A stretch of 64,000 nucleotides of DNA from positions 1,798,001-1,862,000 of the forward strand of contig NZ_JAFBBV010000001.1 of assembly GCF_016907365.1 (NCBI RefSeq). The letters are read 5' to 3'. Source of the stretch: Oerskovia paurometabola. GTDB lineage: Bacteria > Actinomycetota > Actinomycetes > Actinomycetales > Cellulomonadaceae. The notes under the pieces are model-generated. The model had not been told where the DNA came from, made no database searches, and saw only the letters and a list, made by a program, of their open reading frames with translations. The position numbers and the translations under genes are program-made. Within the stretch, counting starts at the first letter, position 1. Every line of letters starts with the position of its first letter. Shown piece by piece: positions 49,336 to 59,700 of this stretch.

Positions 49336-50376
49336 GTGCACCTGTGGACGGACCTGGACCAGGTTCCGCCGGGATTCGGACCGTCGGTCGTGACGATCGG
49401 CAACTTCGACGGCGTCCACCGCGGCCATGCCGAGGTGCTCGGCCGCATCGAGTCCCTCGCCCGCGAGTCCGGCTCCCAGGCCGTGGCCGTGACGTTCCAC
49501 CCGCACCCCGCGACGGTCCACCGGCCCGAGCAGGCGCCCGAGCTGCTGACCGGGATCGCGGACCGCATGGAGCTGCTGGAGGCCACGGGCCTCGACGCGG
49601 TGCTGCTCGTCGAGTACACGCTCGACTTCGCGCGGCAGAGCCCCGAGGAGTTCGTCCGGACCTACCTCGTCGAAGGGTTGGGTGCACGGACCGTCGTCGT
49701 GGGGCACGACGTGCGCTTCGGGCGCGACAACGCGGGCAACCTGGCGACCATGATCGAGCTCGGCCGGACGTACGGCTTCGAGGTTCGCGCGATCGACGAC
49801 GTCGGGACGGTCGCGTCGGTCGCCGTGGACGCCGGCGTGCCCAGCGGACGTTGGTCCTCGACCGAGATCCGTGGCCTGCTCACGGACGGCAAGGTCCGCG
49901 AGGCCGCGGCACTGCTCGGACGTCACCACCGCCTGCGCGGCGTCGTGATCCACGGCGACGCGCGCGGCCGCGAGCTCGGGTTCCCCACGGCGAACCTGGG
50001 CGCGATCAGCGGCATGGTCCCGGCCGACGGCGTGTACGCGGGCTGGCTGCGTCGTCCCCAGCTCCTCGCGGCAGACCCGGGGAACTGCGACGGCGTGCTG
50101 CCCGCGGCCATCTCGATCGGCACCAACCCGACGTTCGACGGCGTCGAGCGCCGCGTCGAGGCCTACGTCCTGGACCGCACGGACCTCGACCTGTACGACG
50201 AGGAGGTCGTCCTGGAGTTCGTCGAGCACCTGCGCCCCACGTTGCGCTTCGACGGCATCGACGCGCTCGTGGAGACCATGCACGACGACGTCGCGCGCGC
50301 CCGCGCGATCCTCGCCTCCGGTGCGGGCTCCGCCGGGCCCGACCCGGACGTGGCGCAGACCGAGGTGGGGGAGTAG
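49336..50376 (+). CDS. ribF: Bifunctional riboflavin kinase / FAD synthetase
   Basis: 346 residues. RibF phosphorylates riboflavin to FMN and adenylylates FMN to FAD. The N-terminal nucleotidyltransferase domain has VVTIGNFDGVHRGHAEVLGRI (residues ~19-39), TFHPHPATV and VVGHDVRFGRDNAGN, and ends with RWSSTEIRGLL. The flavokinase domain has HGDARGRELGFPTANL, DGVYAGWL, AISIGTNPTFDG, VEAYVLD and VLEFVEHLRPTLRFDGIDAL. The GTG at 49336 is preferred because GAGGAG lies 5-10 nt before it and homology starts there. Confidence 0.96.
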   Translation: MHLWTDLDQVPPGFGPSVVTIGNFDGVHRGHAEVLGRIESLARESGSQAVAVTFHPHPATVHRPEQAPELLTGIADRMELLEATGLDAVLLVEYTLDFARQSPEEFVRTYLVEGLGARTVVVGHDVRFGRDNAGNLATMIELGRTYGFEVRAIDDVGTVASVAVDAGVPSGRWSSTEIRGLLTDGKVREAAALLGRHHRLRGVVIHGDARGRELGFPTANLGAISGMVPADGVYAGWLRRPQLLAADPGNCDGVLPAAISIGTNPTFDGVERRVEAYVLDRTDLDLYDEEVVLEFVEHLRPTLRFDGIDALVETMHDDVARARAILASGAGSAGPDPDVAQTEVGE

Positions 50377-50378
50377 CC

Positions 50379-51074
50379 GTGTCGGTCAAGCAGCAACCCG
50401 TCCTGGAGACCCGAGCCCTGCGCGTCGGGTACGCCGAAGCGCCCGTGTGCGCGCCCGTCGACCTGGCCGTCCGCCCCGGTGAGCTGTGGGCCATCATCGG
50501 TCCCAACGGCAGCGGCAAGTCGACGCTCCTGCGCGCGCTCCTGGGGGTGCTGGCTCCGCTCTCGGGCAAGGTGCTGGCGTTCGGCCGGGACGTCGACGAG
50601 CGCGAGCGCGACTTCCGCGCCAAGGTCGTCGGGATCCTCGACGACGACGCCTACTTCCCGGGGCTCACGGCCCGTGAACACCTCGTCCTGACCGCGCGCG
50701 GCCACGGCGTGGCCGGGGCCGGCGAGGTCGTCGGCCAGCTCCTCGACCGCTTCGGCCTCGCCGACCAGTCGGGGGCCATGCCGACCGAGCTGTCCTCGGG
50801 GCAGCGACGGCGCCTCCTGCTCGCGGCCGGGTTCGCCCGACCCCGCGAGGTCCTCGTGCTCGACGAGCCCGAGCAGCGGCTCGACCCCGGGATGCGTGCC
50901 GACCTCGCGCGGATCCTCGTCGAGGAGGCCGGGCGCGGGGCCGCCGTGGTGTTCGCGACGCACGACCCCGAACTCGTCGAGCGCACCGGGGCTCGTGGTC
51001 TTCTCGTCGGCGACGACGAGTGCGTGCGCCTCGGGCACCAGGCCGCGCTCGCCGCGCTCGCCCAGGTCCGTTGA
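50379..51074 (+). CDS. ABC transporter ATP-binding protein
   Basis: 231 residues. Walker A is IIGPNGSGKSTLLRALLG (near residues 41-48). The signature is degenerate, ELSSGQRRRLLLA (LSSGQ instead of LSGGQ), and Walker B is EVLVLDEPEQRLDPG. The H-loop is FATHDPELV. The Q-loop region has VVGILDDDAYFPGLTAREHL. It starts 2 nt after ribF and ends 10 nt before a large membrane protein that is probably its transport partner. Substrate unknown. Confidence 0.9.
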   Translation: MSVKQQPVLETRALRVGYAEAPVCAPVDLAVRPGELWAIIGPNGSGKSTLLRALLGVLAPLSGKVLAFGRDVDERERDFRAKVVGILDDDAYFPGLTAREHLVLTARGHGVAGAGEVVGQLLDRFGLADQSGAMPTELSSGQRRRLLLAAGFARPREVLVLDEPEQRLDPGMRADLARILVEEAGRGAAVVFATHDPELVERTGARGLLVGDDECVRLGHQAALAALAQVR

Positions 51075-51084
51075 GGCCCGGGCG

Positions 51085-52785
51085 ATGAACCAGGCGCACG
51101 GCAAGGGCAGGAAGCGTCCGCACGGCGCGAGGCAGGGAGCCCGCGGGCCGGCGGGTGACGCGGCGCAGGCAGCACAGGGCGGACCCGTGGCACCCGAGCC
51201 CGTGACGCCTGAGCCCGTGGTCGAGCGCGCCCCCTTGCCGCTGCTCGTCGCGGACCCGAACGAGGAGTTCTCCGGCCGGGAGATCCGGCGGCTCACGGCC
51301 CGGGTCACCGCGTCGCGAGCAGACGCGGGTCCTGGACAGCTCTTCGGGGACGTCGCGTACGTCGTCGTCTCGGTCGCGATCTCCGTGCTCTTCGTGATCG
51401 GTGCCGCGAACGTGCTGCGCGAGACGATCTTCGTCGAGCCCGTCGACGGCCGGGCCCCGGTCCTGACACCCGCCACGATCCAGGCACTGGCCTCGGTCGC
51501 GCTCCTGGCCCTCCTGACGGGCATGGCCGTGCGGCTGGGGCCGCTCGGGACGGGCAGCGCGGGCGTGCGGTGGTGGGTCCCCATGCCCGTCGACCGGCGC
51601 GGCCTGCTCACGCCGTCGTACTGGCGCGGGGTCGCGGTCGCGGTCGTCGTCGGGGCAGGAGGGCTCGCGGCGATCGCGCTCGCCTCCGGTGCCGATCCCG
51701 GTGTGGCCGGGCGCAGCGCGGCCCTCGGCGCCGCGGCGGGCCTGCTGCTCGTGGGGCTCGCCGGACTCATCCAGCCGCGGACCCGGGTGGCCGCGACGGT
51801 CGCGCGGGTGAGCGACGTGCTGATCGCCGCGGTCCCGGTCGCGGGGGTCGTGCTCGTGGTGGCGGGCTGGTCCGACCTGCGCGAGCTCTCGGTCCCCCCG
51901 TGGGCGATCGTGGTCGTCGGAGCCGGCGCGCTGGCCCTCGCGGTCGTGTGGTGGCGTCGGCTCGAGGCGCTCGGGGCCCAGGTCCTGCGCACCCAGAGCG
52001 CGGTCGCCGACCAGGCGGGCGGAGCGATCCTGTCGCTCGACACGCGCGAGCTCGGTCGTGCGCTGAGCCGAGCGGGCTCGACCCGTGGCGGCAGGGCCCG
52101 CAGGCCCTCGCGCTTCTCGGTCGTGCGTGGGCCGGTCTCGGCTCTCGTCGCGGCCGACCTCACCCTTCTGCGGCGCAGCCCGTCGGCCCTCGCCCAGCTC
52201 GTGGGCCTCACGGCACTCGTGATCGTCGCCCAGCAGGTCCCCGCGTTCGAGGGCGGGTTCGGGCTGTTCGTCCTGCTCGTCGTCGCGGGGTTCCGCGGGG
52301 CCCAGCTCGGCGCCGAGGGGGCACGCACCGCGGAGATGGTGCCCTCCCTCGACGCGATGATGCCCCTGTCCGCGCGCGACGCGCGACTGGCCCGGACCGT
52401 CGTGCCGGCCCTGACCGCGCTCCTCGCGCTCGTGGTGGGGGTCGTGCCGCTCGTCCTGGGTACGGGGGAGTGGCTGTGGTTCGCCCTGGTGGTCGTCGTC
52501 GCGGTCGGCATGGGTGCGGCAGCGATCCGCGGCGCCTACCGCAAGCCGCCGAACTGGTCCGGCCCGCTCGTGGCGACCCCCGCGGGTGCGCTGCCGACCG
52601 GCGCGACGTCGATGATCGCCCAGGGGCCCGACGTCGCCGTGCTGAGCGCGATCCCGCTCGGCATCTGCCTCCTCGTGGGCGCGCCCACCCTGACCCTCGT
52701 CGTGTTCCAGGGGATCGCGGTGTGGATCGCACTGGCCGTGGCCTCGCACGTCCGGGCCACGGGGGCCAAGCCGCTGCTGGGCTGA
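51085..52785 (+). CDS. Large membrane protein, probable ABC permease (DUF6297-like)
   Basis: 566 residues. A ~80-residue hydrophilic, Pro/Ala-rich N-terminus precedes roughly twelve hydrophobic segments in two groups (about residues 95-300 and 370-560) separated by a basic loop (RALSRAGSTRGGRARRPSR). Segments include VAYVVVSVAISVLFVIGAANVL, LLALLTGMAVRLG and LFVLLVVAGFRG. I believe it resembles the DUF6297 family of actinobacterial ABC-associated membrane proteins, but only the topology and the neighbouring ATPase gene support a transporter role. The ATG at 51085 follows the ATPase by 10 nt. Confidence 0.7.
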   Translation: MNQAHGKGRKRPHGARQGARGPAGDAAQAAQGGPVAPEPVTPEPVVERAPLPLLVADPNEEFSGREIRRLTARVTASRADAGPGQLFGDVAYVVVSVAISVLFVIGAANVLRETIFVEPVDGRAPVLTPATIQALASVALLALLTGMAVRLGPLGTGSAGVRWWVPMPVDRRGLLTPSYWRGVAVAVVVGAGGLAAIALASGADPGVAGRSAALGAAAGLLLVGLAGLIQPRTRVAATVARVSDVLIAAVPVAGVVLVVAGWSDLRELSVPPWAIVVVGAGALALAVVWWRRLEALGAQVLRTQSAVADQAGGAILSLDTRELGRALSRAGSTRGGRARRPSRFSVVRGPVSALVAADLTLLRRSPSALAQLVGLTALVIVAQQVPAFEGGFGLFVLLVVAGFRGAQLGAEGARTAEMVPSLDAMMPLSARDARLARTVVPALTALLALVVGVVPLVLGTGEWLWFALVVVVAVGMGAAAIRGAYRKPPNWSGPLVATPAGALPTGATSMIAQGPDVAVLSAIPLGICLLVGAPTLTLVVFQGIAVWIALAVASHVRATGAKPLLG

Positions 52786-52800
52786 CCGGGTCGGACCCGG
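52786..52800 (+). terminator. Short hairpin after the membrane protein gene
   Basis: CCGGGT (52786-52791) pairs with ACCCGG (52795-52800) across 3 nt immediately after the stop; a weak terminator candidate. Confidence 0.3.
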
Positions 52801-52913
52801 CCGGATCGCGAACCGTGTCGGTACGGTCCAAGGACCCGTGTCGTCCGGACCAAAGGTCCTGGCGGTGGGGGTGCTCCGCGAGCAGCCTGGGACTGACGAC
52901 GGGAGCGGGAGCC

Positions 52914-53444
52914 ATGGAAGCAGTCGTGATCTACGAGTCGATGTTCGGCAACACCGCCGAGATCGCGCGGGCGGTCGCCGAGGGGCTTTCCGAGCAGGTG
53001 GACGTGCGCACGGTCGAGGTCTCGGCGACGGCACCGGCCGACGACGTCCTGGGGGCCGACCTCATCGTGGTCGGCGGGCCCACGCACGCGTTCGGCATGT
53101 CGCGACTCGCTTCACGCGAGGAGGCGGCCGGTCGGCGTCCGGGGAGCCCGACCGTCGAACGGGGAATCCGCGAGTGGCTCGACGCGCTCGCCGACGACGC
53201 TTCCGGGCGGTTCGGCGCGACGTTCGACACCCGCGTGAAGGCCGTCAAGCACCTCCCGGGCAGTGCCGCCCGCGCCGCCGACCGGGTGGCGCGTCGACGT
53301 GGCCTGTCGGCCGCCGACACGCCGCACTCCTTCTACGTCGAGGGCATGGAAGGGCCGCTGTGCCCGGGCGAGGTCGAGCGGGCACGCGAGTGGGGGCGTG
53401 AGCTCGGCCGGACGGCGCTGCTCGCTCGGCGCAGCTCTTCCTGA
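52914..53444 (+). CDS. Flavodoxin-family protein
   Basis: 176 residues. The FMN phosphate-binding loop is at the N-terminus: AVVIYESMFGNTAEIARAVAEGL (SMFGNT). The second strand-loop has DLIVVGGPTHAFGMSRLASREEA. The central GATFDTRVK and the closing SFYVEGMEGPLCPGEVERAREWG complete a flavodoxin-like fold. It could carry electrons or be a quinone/nitro reductase relative. The ATG has GGGAG upstream. TACGGT (52822-52827) is a possible -10 box. It is the last housekeeping-like gene before the RHS locus. Confidence 0.85.
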   Translation: MEAVVIYESMFGNTAEIARAVAEGLSEQVDVRTVEVSATAPADDVLGADLIVVGGPTHAFGMSRLASREEAAGRRPGSPTVERGIREWLDALADDASGRFGATFDTRVKAVKHLPGSAARAADRVARRRGLSAADTPHSFYVEGMEGPLCPGEVERAREWGRELGRTALLARRSSS

Positions 53445-53495
53445 GGCGCCTTGCGGCTGAGCCGCTGCGCGGGCGAACCTAGGCCTCGCCGGGAC

Positions 53496-53525
53496 TTGCA
53501 CAGGAGTCCTATTTAGCTCTATGGT
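53496..53525 (+). promoter_or_regulatory. Promoter of the LamG-RHS operon
   Basis: -35 TTGCAC (53496-53501), 18-bp spacer, -10 TATGGT (53520-53525, TAnnnT). The surrounding bases are unusually AT-rich for this genome. Transcription would start near 53532. Confidence 0.55.
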
Positions 53526-53585
53526 CCTGCTACCACCGCTGGCTGAGAGTTTGCTGAGTGCCGGCCTGGGGCCCGCCCGCAGGGG

Positions 53586-56500
53586 GTGAGGGTTTCGGTT
53601 TTGTGCCTGTCGCTGGTGATGGGTGCGTGGCTTACGGAGCGGTGGCCAGTGGTCTCGTCGTCCTTCTTGGGTGTCCTTTTCGCGCGTTCTGCGCGGTCTG
53701 CCTCGTCGGTGTCTCCTGGGTCTCCCGGCTCTTCTGCGTCTTCTGTGTTGCGTGTGCGTGTGCGTGTGCGTGGTGGGGTGGCGTGGGGGTTGTCGGTGGT
53801 GCTCGCGGTGGGTGTGGTGCCCGCGAGTGTTGCGGTTGCGGCGCCGTCTTCTGTTTCTGCTGGTTCGTCGGTGTCGTCGAGCGCGTGTGCTGATGGTGTG
53901 GCTGGTGCGGTGTCTGCGGGTGAGGCGACGGTGTTGGCTGCCTCGTGTGGGCGTGAGGTGGAGGTGGTGGCGGAGCGCACGGCGTGGGACACGGTGTTCG
54001 CGACGCCGGAGGGGCATACGCGGGTGGAGACCTCTGCGGTGGCGGTGCGTACGGATGTCAATGGTGGGTGGCAGGACATCGACACGAGCGTGGTCGAGGA
54101 CGCTGGGCGTCTGGGGGTTGCGGCGCCTGCGGTGGAGATGTCGTTCTCTGACGGTTCGGTGGGGGAGCCGTTGGCGCGGATTACCCGGGACGGGCATGAG
54201 CTGGTCTTTGATGCGCCGTTCGCGTTGACGTCGCCGGTGGTGGAGGGCTCCCAGGTGACCTACCCCGAGGTGTTCGAGGGTGTGGACCTGGTCGTGAGCG
54301 TGCATGGGGACGGGACGGGCTTCTCGGAAGTGCTGCGGGTCGCCTCCCCGCAGGCGGCGGCGAATCCGGCGTTGGCGTCGTTGTCGTTCCCGGTGCAGAC
54401 CACCGAGGGGCTGAGCGTGGTCTCGGACGAGGGCGGGTTCGTCGCTCGTGACGGTGCGGGCCAGGAGGTCTTCACGTCCCCGACGCCGCTGATGTGGGAC
54501 TCCTCGGCCGACGAGGTCACTGGCGGGGTCGGTGCGCCGGGTGTTCTGTCGCCGTTGTCGCCGCAGTCGTTGCGGACCGGCGGGACCGCGTCGCTCGGGG
54601 CGAGCCTGTTCTCGCTCCCGCACACCGACGCCGGTGCTGGTGTTGAGCCGGAGTCGGGTGTGGGGTCGGGGGACCCTGTCCAGGCGCCGCGTGAGGGTGA
54701 TGAGATCGCGGCGATGCCCGCTGATGTCGCGGCTGATGCGGTGACGATCACCCCGGACGTCGAGATGATCGCCGACCCCGAGACCGTGTGGCCGATCTAC
54801 ATCGACCCCAGCGTCTCGGGCAGCCGCAACGAATGGACGCTGATTCGCTCCGCCGTCCCGAACACCGTTGCCGGGTACCGTTTCGGCGGGGACGCAGGGC
54901 TCGGACTGTGCGACCCGAACGCGACCTCGGCATGCTCCAAGTACAACGACGTCCACCGTCTCGTATGGGGCTTCGGCGGGTATGGCTCGTTCGGGGCGGC
55001 GAACGGCAGTGACGTGATCTCGGCGACGTTCAGCGTCTACGGGACGCACTCGTGGAGCTGCTCGGCGACCAACACCCAGCTCTGGTACACGGGCATGATG
55101 TCCGCCGGCACGACCTGGAACAACCTCGGATGGGGCGCGCAGACAGGTTCTGCGACCGTCGCGCACAAGCCCTCGTGCGCAGGCCAGAGCGACCGGTGGA
55201 TCGAGTTCGACGCGACCGCCGGTGCACGCGCACTGGCCGCCTTCGGTGGCGGAACCCTGACGATGGGTCTCAAGGCCGCCGACGAAGGCTCGATGGCCGG
55301 TGGGTGGAAGCGGTACCGGTTCGACTCGCACCTGTCCGTCACCTACGACCGGCCCCCGAGCGCACCGACGAACGTGTGGATCTCGAACCCTGACACCCCC
55401 GGATGCGTCGTCGGTGCCGGGCGCCCCTACATCCGCTCGACCACTCCGACCATGCACTGGACGGTCGGGGACCCCGACGGGACCAACGTGATCGGGAACC
55501 TCGACATCGTCGACCTCGCCGCACCGGGTTTCGCCTGGGACGCGCCCGAGGACACGGCGATGGCCTCCGGGAGCACCCACTCGCGCACCGTGCCGCGAGG
55601 CAAGCTTCTCGACGGCCACACCTACCAGTGGCGCGCTGGCGGCCTCGACCCCGTGACCAGCCGCTACGGACCCATGTCCGCGTGCGAGTTCACCATCGAC
55701 ACCACCCCGCCGCCGCCCCCGCTGATCACTATCGCCAACGGCGGGACCGCCGCCTACCTCGAGAACCAGATCGCAGGCGGGATCGGCCAGCTCGGACGCT
55801 TCACCCTCGGCTCGGACGGCGACCTCACCATCGTCGGCTACAAGTACTCCTTCAACTCCGACGCGCTCGACAACTACGTCGGCATCGGCAACTGGTACGC
55901 CGCCGATATCTCGTTCATGCCGACGGTGGCGGGTGGGGTGACGTTGTTCGTGCAGGCGGTGGATCGTGCGGGGAACACGAGTCCGGTGCGGCAGTACTTC
56001 TTCCGGGTGGGGTTCCCGGCGTCGGCGGGTTCGTGGTTGTTGAACGAGGGGTCGGGGTCGGTTGCGCAGGATCGTTTGGTGGGTGGTGAGGCGAGTCGTG
56101 CGTTGAATCATCTGGGTGTTGCGGGGTCGGGTGTGTGGACGGGGGGCCGGTTGGGTGGGGCGGACAAGGGGTTGTTGTTCGACTCGGTCGATGATGTGGT
56201 CGCGTCGGCGGTTCCGGTGGTGCGTACGGATGGGACGTTCGCGGTGAACGCGATGGTGCGTGCTGATGTGGTGGACGGTTCGACGCGGGTGGCGGTCAGT
56301 CAGGACGGTCGGGTCGCGAGCGGGTTCGGGTTGGGGTTGGCGTCGGGGGCGTCGTGTCCTGGGGGGCAGTTGTCGTGCTGGGCGTTCTGGATGAACGGTG
56401 CTGACTCGACGGCCCCGGGGGCTGTGGTCTCGGCCTCGACGGTGCCGGTCGTGGAGGGGCAGTGGGTGTCGTTGACCGGGGTGTATGACGCGGGGAGCGA

Positions 56501-56732
56501 CGTGATGAGGGTGCTGGTGTGTCGTCCTGCGGAGTTCGAGGATCCGGTTGCTGGGCCTGATGTGTCGTTCGTCCCGCAGTGGTTCGCGCCGGGAGCTCTG
56601 CAGGTCGGTCGGGGGCAGGTGGCTGGTGCTGGGGCTCTGCAGTGGCGTGGGGTGGTGTCCGCGGTGCGGGCGCACACGGTCGTGCCGAGCTCGACCATGA
56701 CCTCCAACGACTGCTACACCGAAGCCTCATGA
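53586..56732 (+). CDS. Secreted LamG-domain protein encoded upstream of the RHS toxin
   Basis: 1048 residues from the GTG at 53586. A hydrophobic signal segment (VAWGLSVVLAVGVVPASVAVA, residues 65-85) is preceded by an oddly long n-region with RVRVRV, so a later start (GTG 53649, with GGAG upstream) is possible. Residues ~120-400 are an all-beta region (NGGWQDIDTSVVED, FEGVDLVVSVHGDG). About 400-590 resembles a DNRLRE-type module (VWPIYIDPSVSGSRNEWTLIRS). A fibronectin-like stretch follows, then a LamG/concanavalin-like domain (LLFDSVDDVV, GQWVSLTGVYDAG) to the end. Such proteins often precede RHS toxins in actinobacteria; the role is unknown. Codon use is mosaic. The stop overlaps an in-frame ATG of the next gene. 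Confidence 0.85.
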   Translation: MRVSVLCLSLVMGAWLTERWPVVSSSFLGVLFARSARSASSVSPGSPGSSASSVLRVRVRVRGGVAWGLSVVLAVGVVPASVAVAAPSSVSAGSSVSSSACADGVAGAVSAGEATVLAASCGREVEVVAERTAWDTVFATPEGHTRVETSAVAVRTDVNGGWQDIDTSVVEDAGRLGVAAPAVEMSFSDGSVGEPLARITRDGHELVFDAPFALTSPVVEGSQVTYPEVFEGVDLVVSVHGDGTGFSEVLRVASPQAAANPALASLSFPVQTTEGLSVVSDEGGFVARDGAGQEVFTSPTPLMWDSSADEVTGGVGAPGVLSPLSPQSLRTGGTASLGASLFSLPHTDAGAGVEPESGVGSGDPVQAPREGDEIAAMPADVAADAVTITPDVEMIADPETVWPIYIDPSVSGSRNEWTLIRSAVPNTVAGYRFGGDAGLGLCDPNATSACSKYNDVHRLVWGFGGYGSFGAANGSDVISATFSVYGTHSWSCSATNTQLWYTGMMSAGTTWNNLGWGAQTGSATVAHKPSCAGQSDRWIEFDATAGARALAAFGGGTLTMGLKAADEGSMAGGWKRYRFDSHLSVTYDRPPSAPTNVWISNPDTPGCVVGAGRPYIRSTTPTMHWTVGDPDGTNVIGNLDIVDLAAPGFAWDAPEDTAMASGSTHSRTVPRGKLLDGHTYQWRAGGLDPVTSRYGPMSACEFTIDTTPPPPPLITIANGGTAAYLENQIAGGIGQLGRFTLGSDGDLTIVGYKYSFNSDALDNYVGIGNWYAADISFMPTVAGGVTLFVQAVDRAGNTSPVRQYFFRVGFPASAGSWLLNEGSGSVAQDRLVGGEASRALNHLGVAGSGVWTGGRLGGADKGLLFDSVDDVVASAVPVVRTDGTFAVNAMVRADVVDGSTRVAVSQDGRVASGFGLGLASGASCPGGQLSCWAFWMNGADSTAPGAVVSASTVPVVEGQWVSLTGVYDAGSDVMRVLVCRPAEFEDPVAGPDVSFVPQWFAPGALQVGRGQVAGAGALQWRGVVSAVRAHTVVPSSTMTSNDCYTEAS
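53750..53772 (+). repeat. GCGTGT hexanucleotide repeat
   Basis: Almost four tandem GCGTGT units encode alternating Val-Arg just before the hydrophobic signal segment. Unit changes would keep the frame and alter the charge of the signal peptide. Confidence 0.75.
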
Positions 56733-56779
56733 CCACCCGTGTCCCGTTCTCCGGTTCACGTCTCCTAAGGGGCAGCTCG

Positions 56780-59700
56780 ATGACGCCTGCAGTATCCATG
56801 TCCCGGGCGTTCTCCAACGCCCGCTTCCGTGCGAGCGTCGGTGCGGCCGTCGGTACGACTCTCCTTGCCGGGCTGCTGGTCGTCGCGCCTTCTGCCTCTG
56901 CGCAGGACGACCTGCTCGAGCGTGAAGGCTGGACGCAGGAGGAGCGCATCGCTCACGGCCTGTCCTTGTACCCGGAGATCGATCCGGAGAAGCCCGTCAG
57001 CGTGACGGAGGGGACGTCTCGACCGGCCGCGACCGCGCAGTCGATCGCGGCGAGCGCGGCGGCAGGTACCACCTGGCCCCAGGGCGGGGCGGTCGACCTG
57101 TCGCTCCCGCCCGAGGGTGGGGAGGCGTCCGGTTCGGCCGGTGGTCTTCCGGTGAGCGTCGTTCCTCTGGTGGAGGACGGCGCCGTCGTCGACAGCGAGG
57201 TGAGCGTCGAGGTCTTCGACCAGAGGGTCGCCGCGGCGACCGGGGTCGACGGCGTGGTTCTCGAGGTCGCGACCGCGGCCGCAGAGCCGACGAGTCCGGT
57301 GGAGCTGACGGTCGACTACTCCGGCTTCGCCGGAAAGTACGGTGGTGACTGGGCATCCCGTCTCCGCCTGGTCGGTTTGCCGGACTGTGCACTGTCCACC
57401 CCGGACCAGCCGGAGTGTCAGGAGAGCGTGCCGCTGACCTCGACGAACGACGTCGAGTCCTCGACCGTGACGGCGCGCGTCGAGCCTGCCGCGTTCGGCG
57501 CCATGGCGCTGACGGCGGGTGCCGCGGGAGGTGCCGGCAACTGGTCGGCGACCCCGTTGTCCGCGTCGGCAAGCTGGCAGGCGGGTGGCCCGAGCGGGAA
57601 CTTCTCGTGGTCTTACCCGATGCGGGTGGTGCCCTCGCCCGGCGGCCTGGCTCCCGAGCTTGCGCTGTCCTACTCGTCCGGGGGCCTGGACGGGCGTGTC
57701 GTCTCGACGAACAACCAGTCCTCCTGGGTCGGCGACGGGTGGGACCTGTGGTCCGGCTACGTCGAGCGCAAGTACACCTCCTGCAGCGAGGACGCGCAGG
57801 GGAATGCGAACAACCTCTCCCGCAAGACCGGCGACCTGTGCTGGAAGTCGGACAACGCGACTCTCGTGTTCAACGGCATGTCCACAGAGCTCGTCAAGGA
57901 CGTCGCGACCGGCACCTGGAAGCCGGAGTCGGACGACGGCTCGCGCGTCGAGCGTCTGACCGGTGCATGGAACGGTGACAACGACACCGAGTACTGGAAG
58001 GTCACGACCCCCGACGGGACCCAGTACTTCTTCGGCCGCGACAAGCGGTCCGCGACGGACCCCCTCGCGCTCGGCTCCGCGTGGACCGTGCCGGTGTACG
58101 GCAACCACCCTGGCGAGCCGTGCTACCAGGCGACCTTCGAGGCGTCGTCGTGCACACAGGGGTGGAAGTGGAACCTCGACTATGTCGTCGACCCCTTCGG
58201 CAACTCCCTGACGTACACGTACGGCAAGGAGACCAACAGCTACGGGCGCAACCTCAATACCGCGGTGTCGTCGTACGACCGCGGCGGCTACCTGAAGTCG
58301 GTCGAGTACGGGACGCGTGCGGGTGCCGAGACCGGTGCACAGGCACCGATGCGCGTCGACTTCACGGTCGCCGAGCGCTGCCTGCCCACGGGCGGCGTCA
58401 CCTGTGCAGAGTCCGAGCTGACCGCGGCCAACGCGTCGAAGTGGCCGGACGTACCCTTCGACCTCATCTGCTCGTCGACCACGACGTGCCCCACGCAGAG
58501 CTCGCCGTCGTTCTTCACGCGCAAGCGCCTGACGTCGGTCACGACGAAGGTGCTGAACGGCGCGTCGTACCGCGAGGTCGACTCCTGGACCCTGGGGCAC
58601 CAGCTTCCTGACCCGGGCGACGGCAGCGACCCGGTCCTGTGGTTGTCGTCGATCGAGCACAAGGGGCTGGCCGGCGGCACGATCACGCTGCCCAAGGTCA
58701 CGTTCATCGGCCAGCAGATGGCCAACCGGGTGGACACGCTCGGCGACCACGGGCCGCCCATGAACCGCCTGCGAGTCATCGCGGTCAACAGCGAGTCGGG
58801 CGGGACGATCTCGGTCAACTATTCGCCGATCGACTGCACGAGCTCGAACCTTCCGGCTTCTCCGGAGACCAACACCCGCAGGTGCTTCCCGGTGTTCTGG
58901 ACGCCCGAGGGGCTGCCGGACCCGATCATGGAGTACTTCCACAAGTACCTCGTCACGTCGGTGGTCTCCGACGGCCGCGACTCGCAGTCGCAGGCGACCG
59001 AGACGCGCTACAGCTACGTGGGCGCGCCCGCCTGGCACTACGACGACAGCGAGCTGACCCCGCCCAAGCAGCGCACCTGGGCGCAGTTCCGGGGCTACGG
59101 CACGGTCGACGTCATCACCGGCGCGTCCACCACGACCCAGCTCAAGACCCGCTACCGGTACTTCCGGGGTATGGACGGTGACCGCGCGGCTCCCGCAGGC
59201 GGGGTCCGCAGCGTCGCGGTCGACGGCATCACCGACCACGACCGGTTCAGCGGGATGACACGCGAGGAGACCACGTACAACGGGGCCGAGGTCGTCTCGA
59301 CGTCGCTCTCGACGCCGTGGCGCTCCCCGGCGACAGCGACCGGTGCCGACGGGACCAAGTCCTACTTCACCGGCGAGTCGGTCAGCGAGACGCGGACCAC
59401 CGCGCCGAACGTCCCGGGGGGCGTGCAGACCACCCGGACGGTCACGACGTACGACGACACCTACGGGTCGCCGGTCCAGGTCGAGGACCTGGGTGACGTC
59501 TCGACCGCTGCCGACGACAAGTGCACCCGCCTGGAGTACGCCCGCAACACGACGGCGAACATCCTGTCCACGGTCAAGCGGTCGGAGTCGGTCGCCGTTG
59601 CGTGCGGTGTCACGCCGTCCCGTCCGGGCGACGTGGTCAACGACGAGCGCATGCTGTACGACGGCGCCGCGTACGGTGTCGCGCCGACCAAGGGGCGCGT

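Noticed and set aside
53750..53772. Short tandem repeat as a possible CRISPR array
   Set aside because: The units are 6 bp without spacers; no repeat-spacer pattern or cas gene is present in the window.
53112..56675. Reverse-strand open frame of 1187 codons opposite the LamG gene
   Set aside because: It is Arg/His/Pro/Thr-rich without recognisable folds; the forward frame has a signal peptide, beta domains and LamG.
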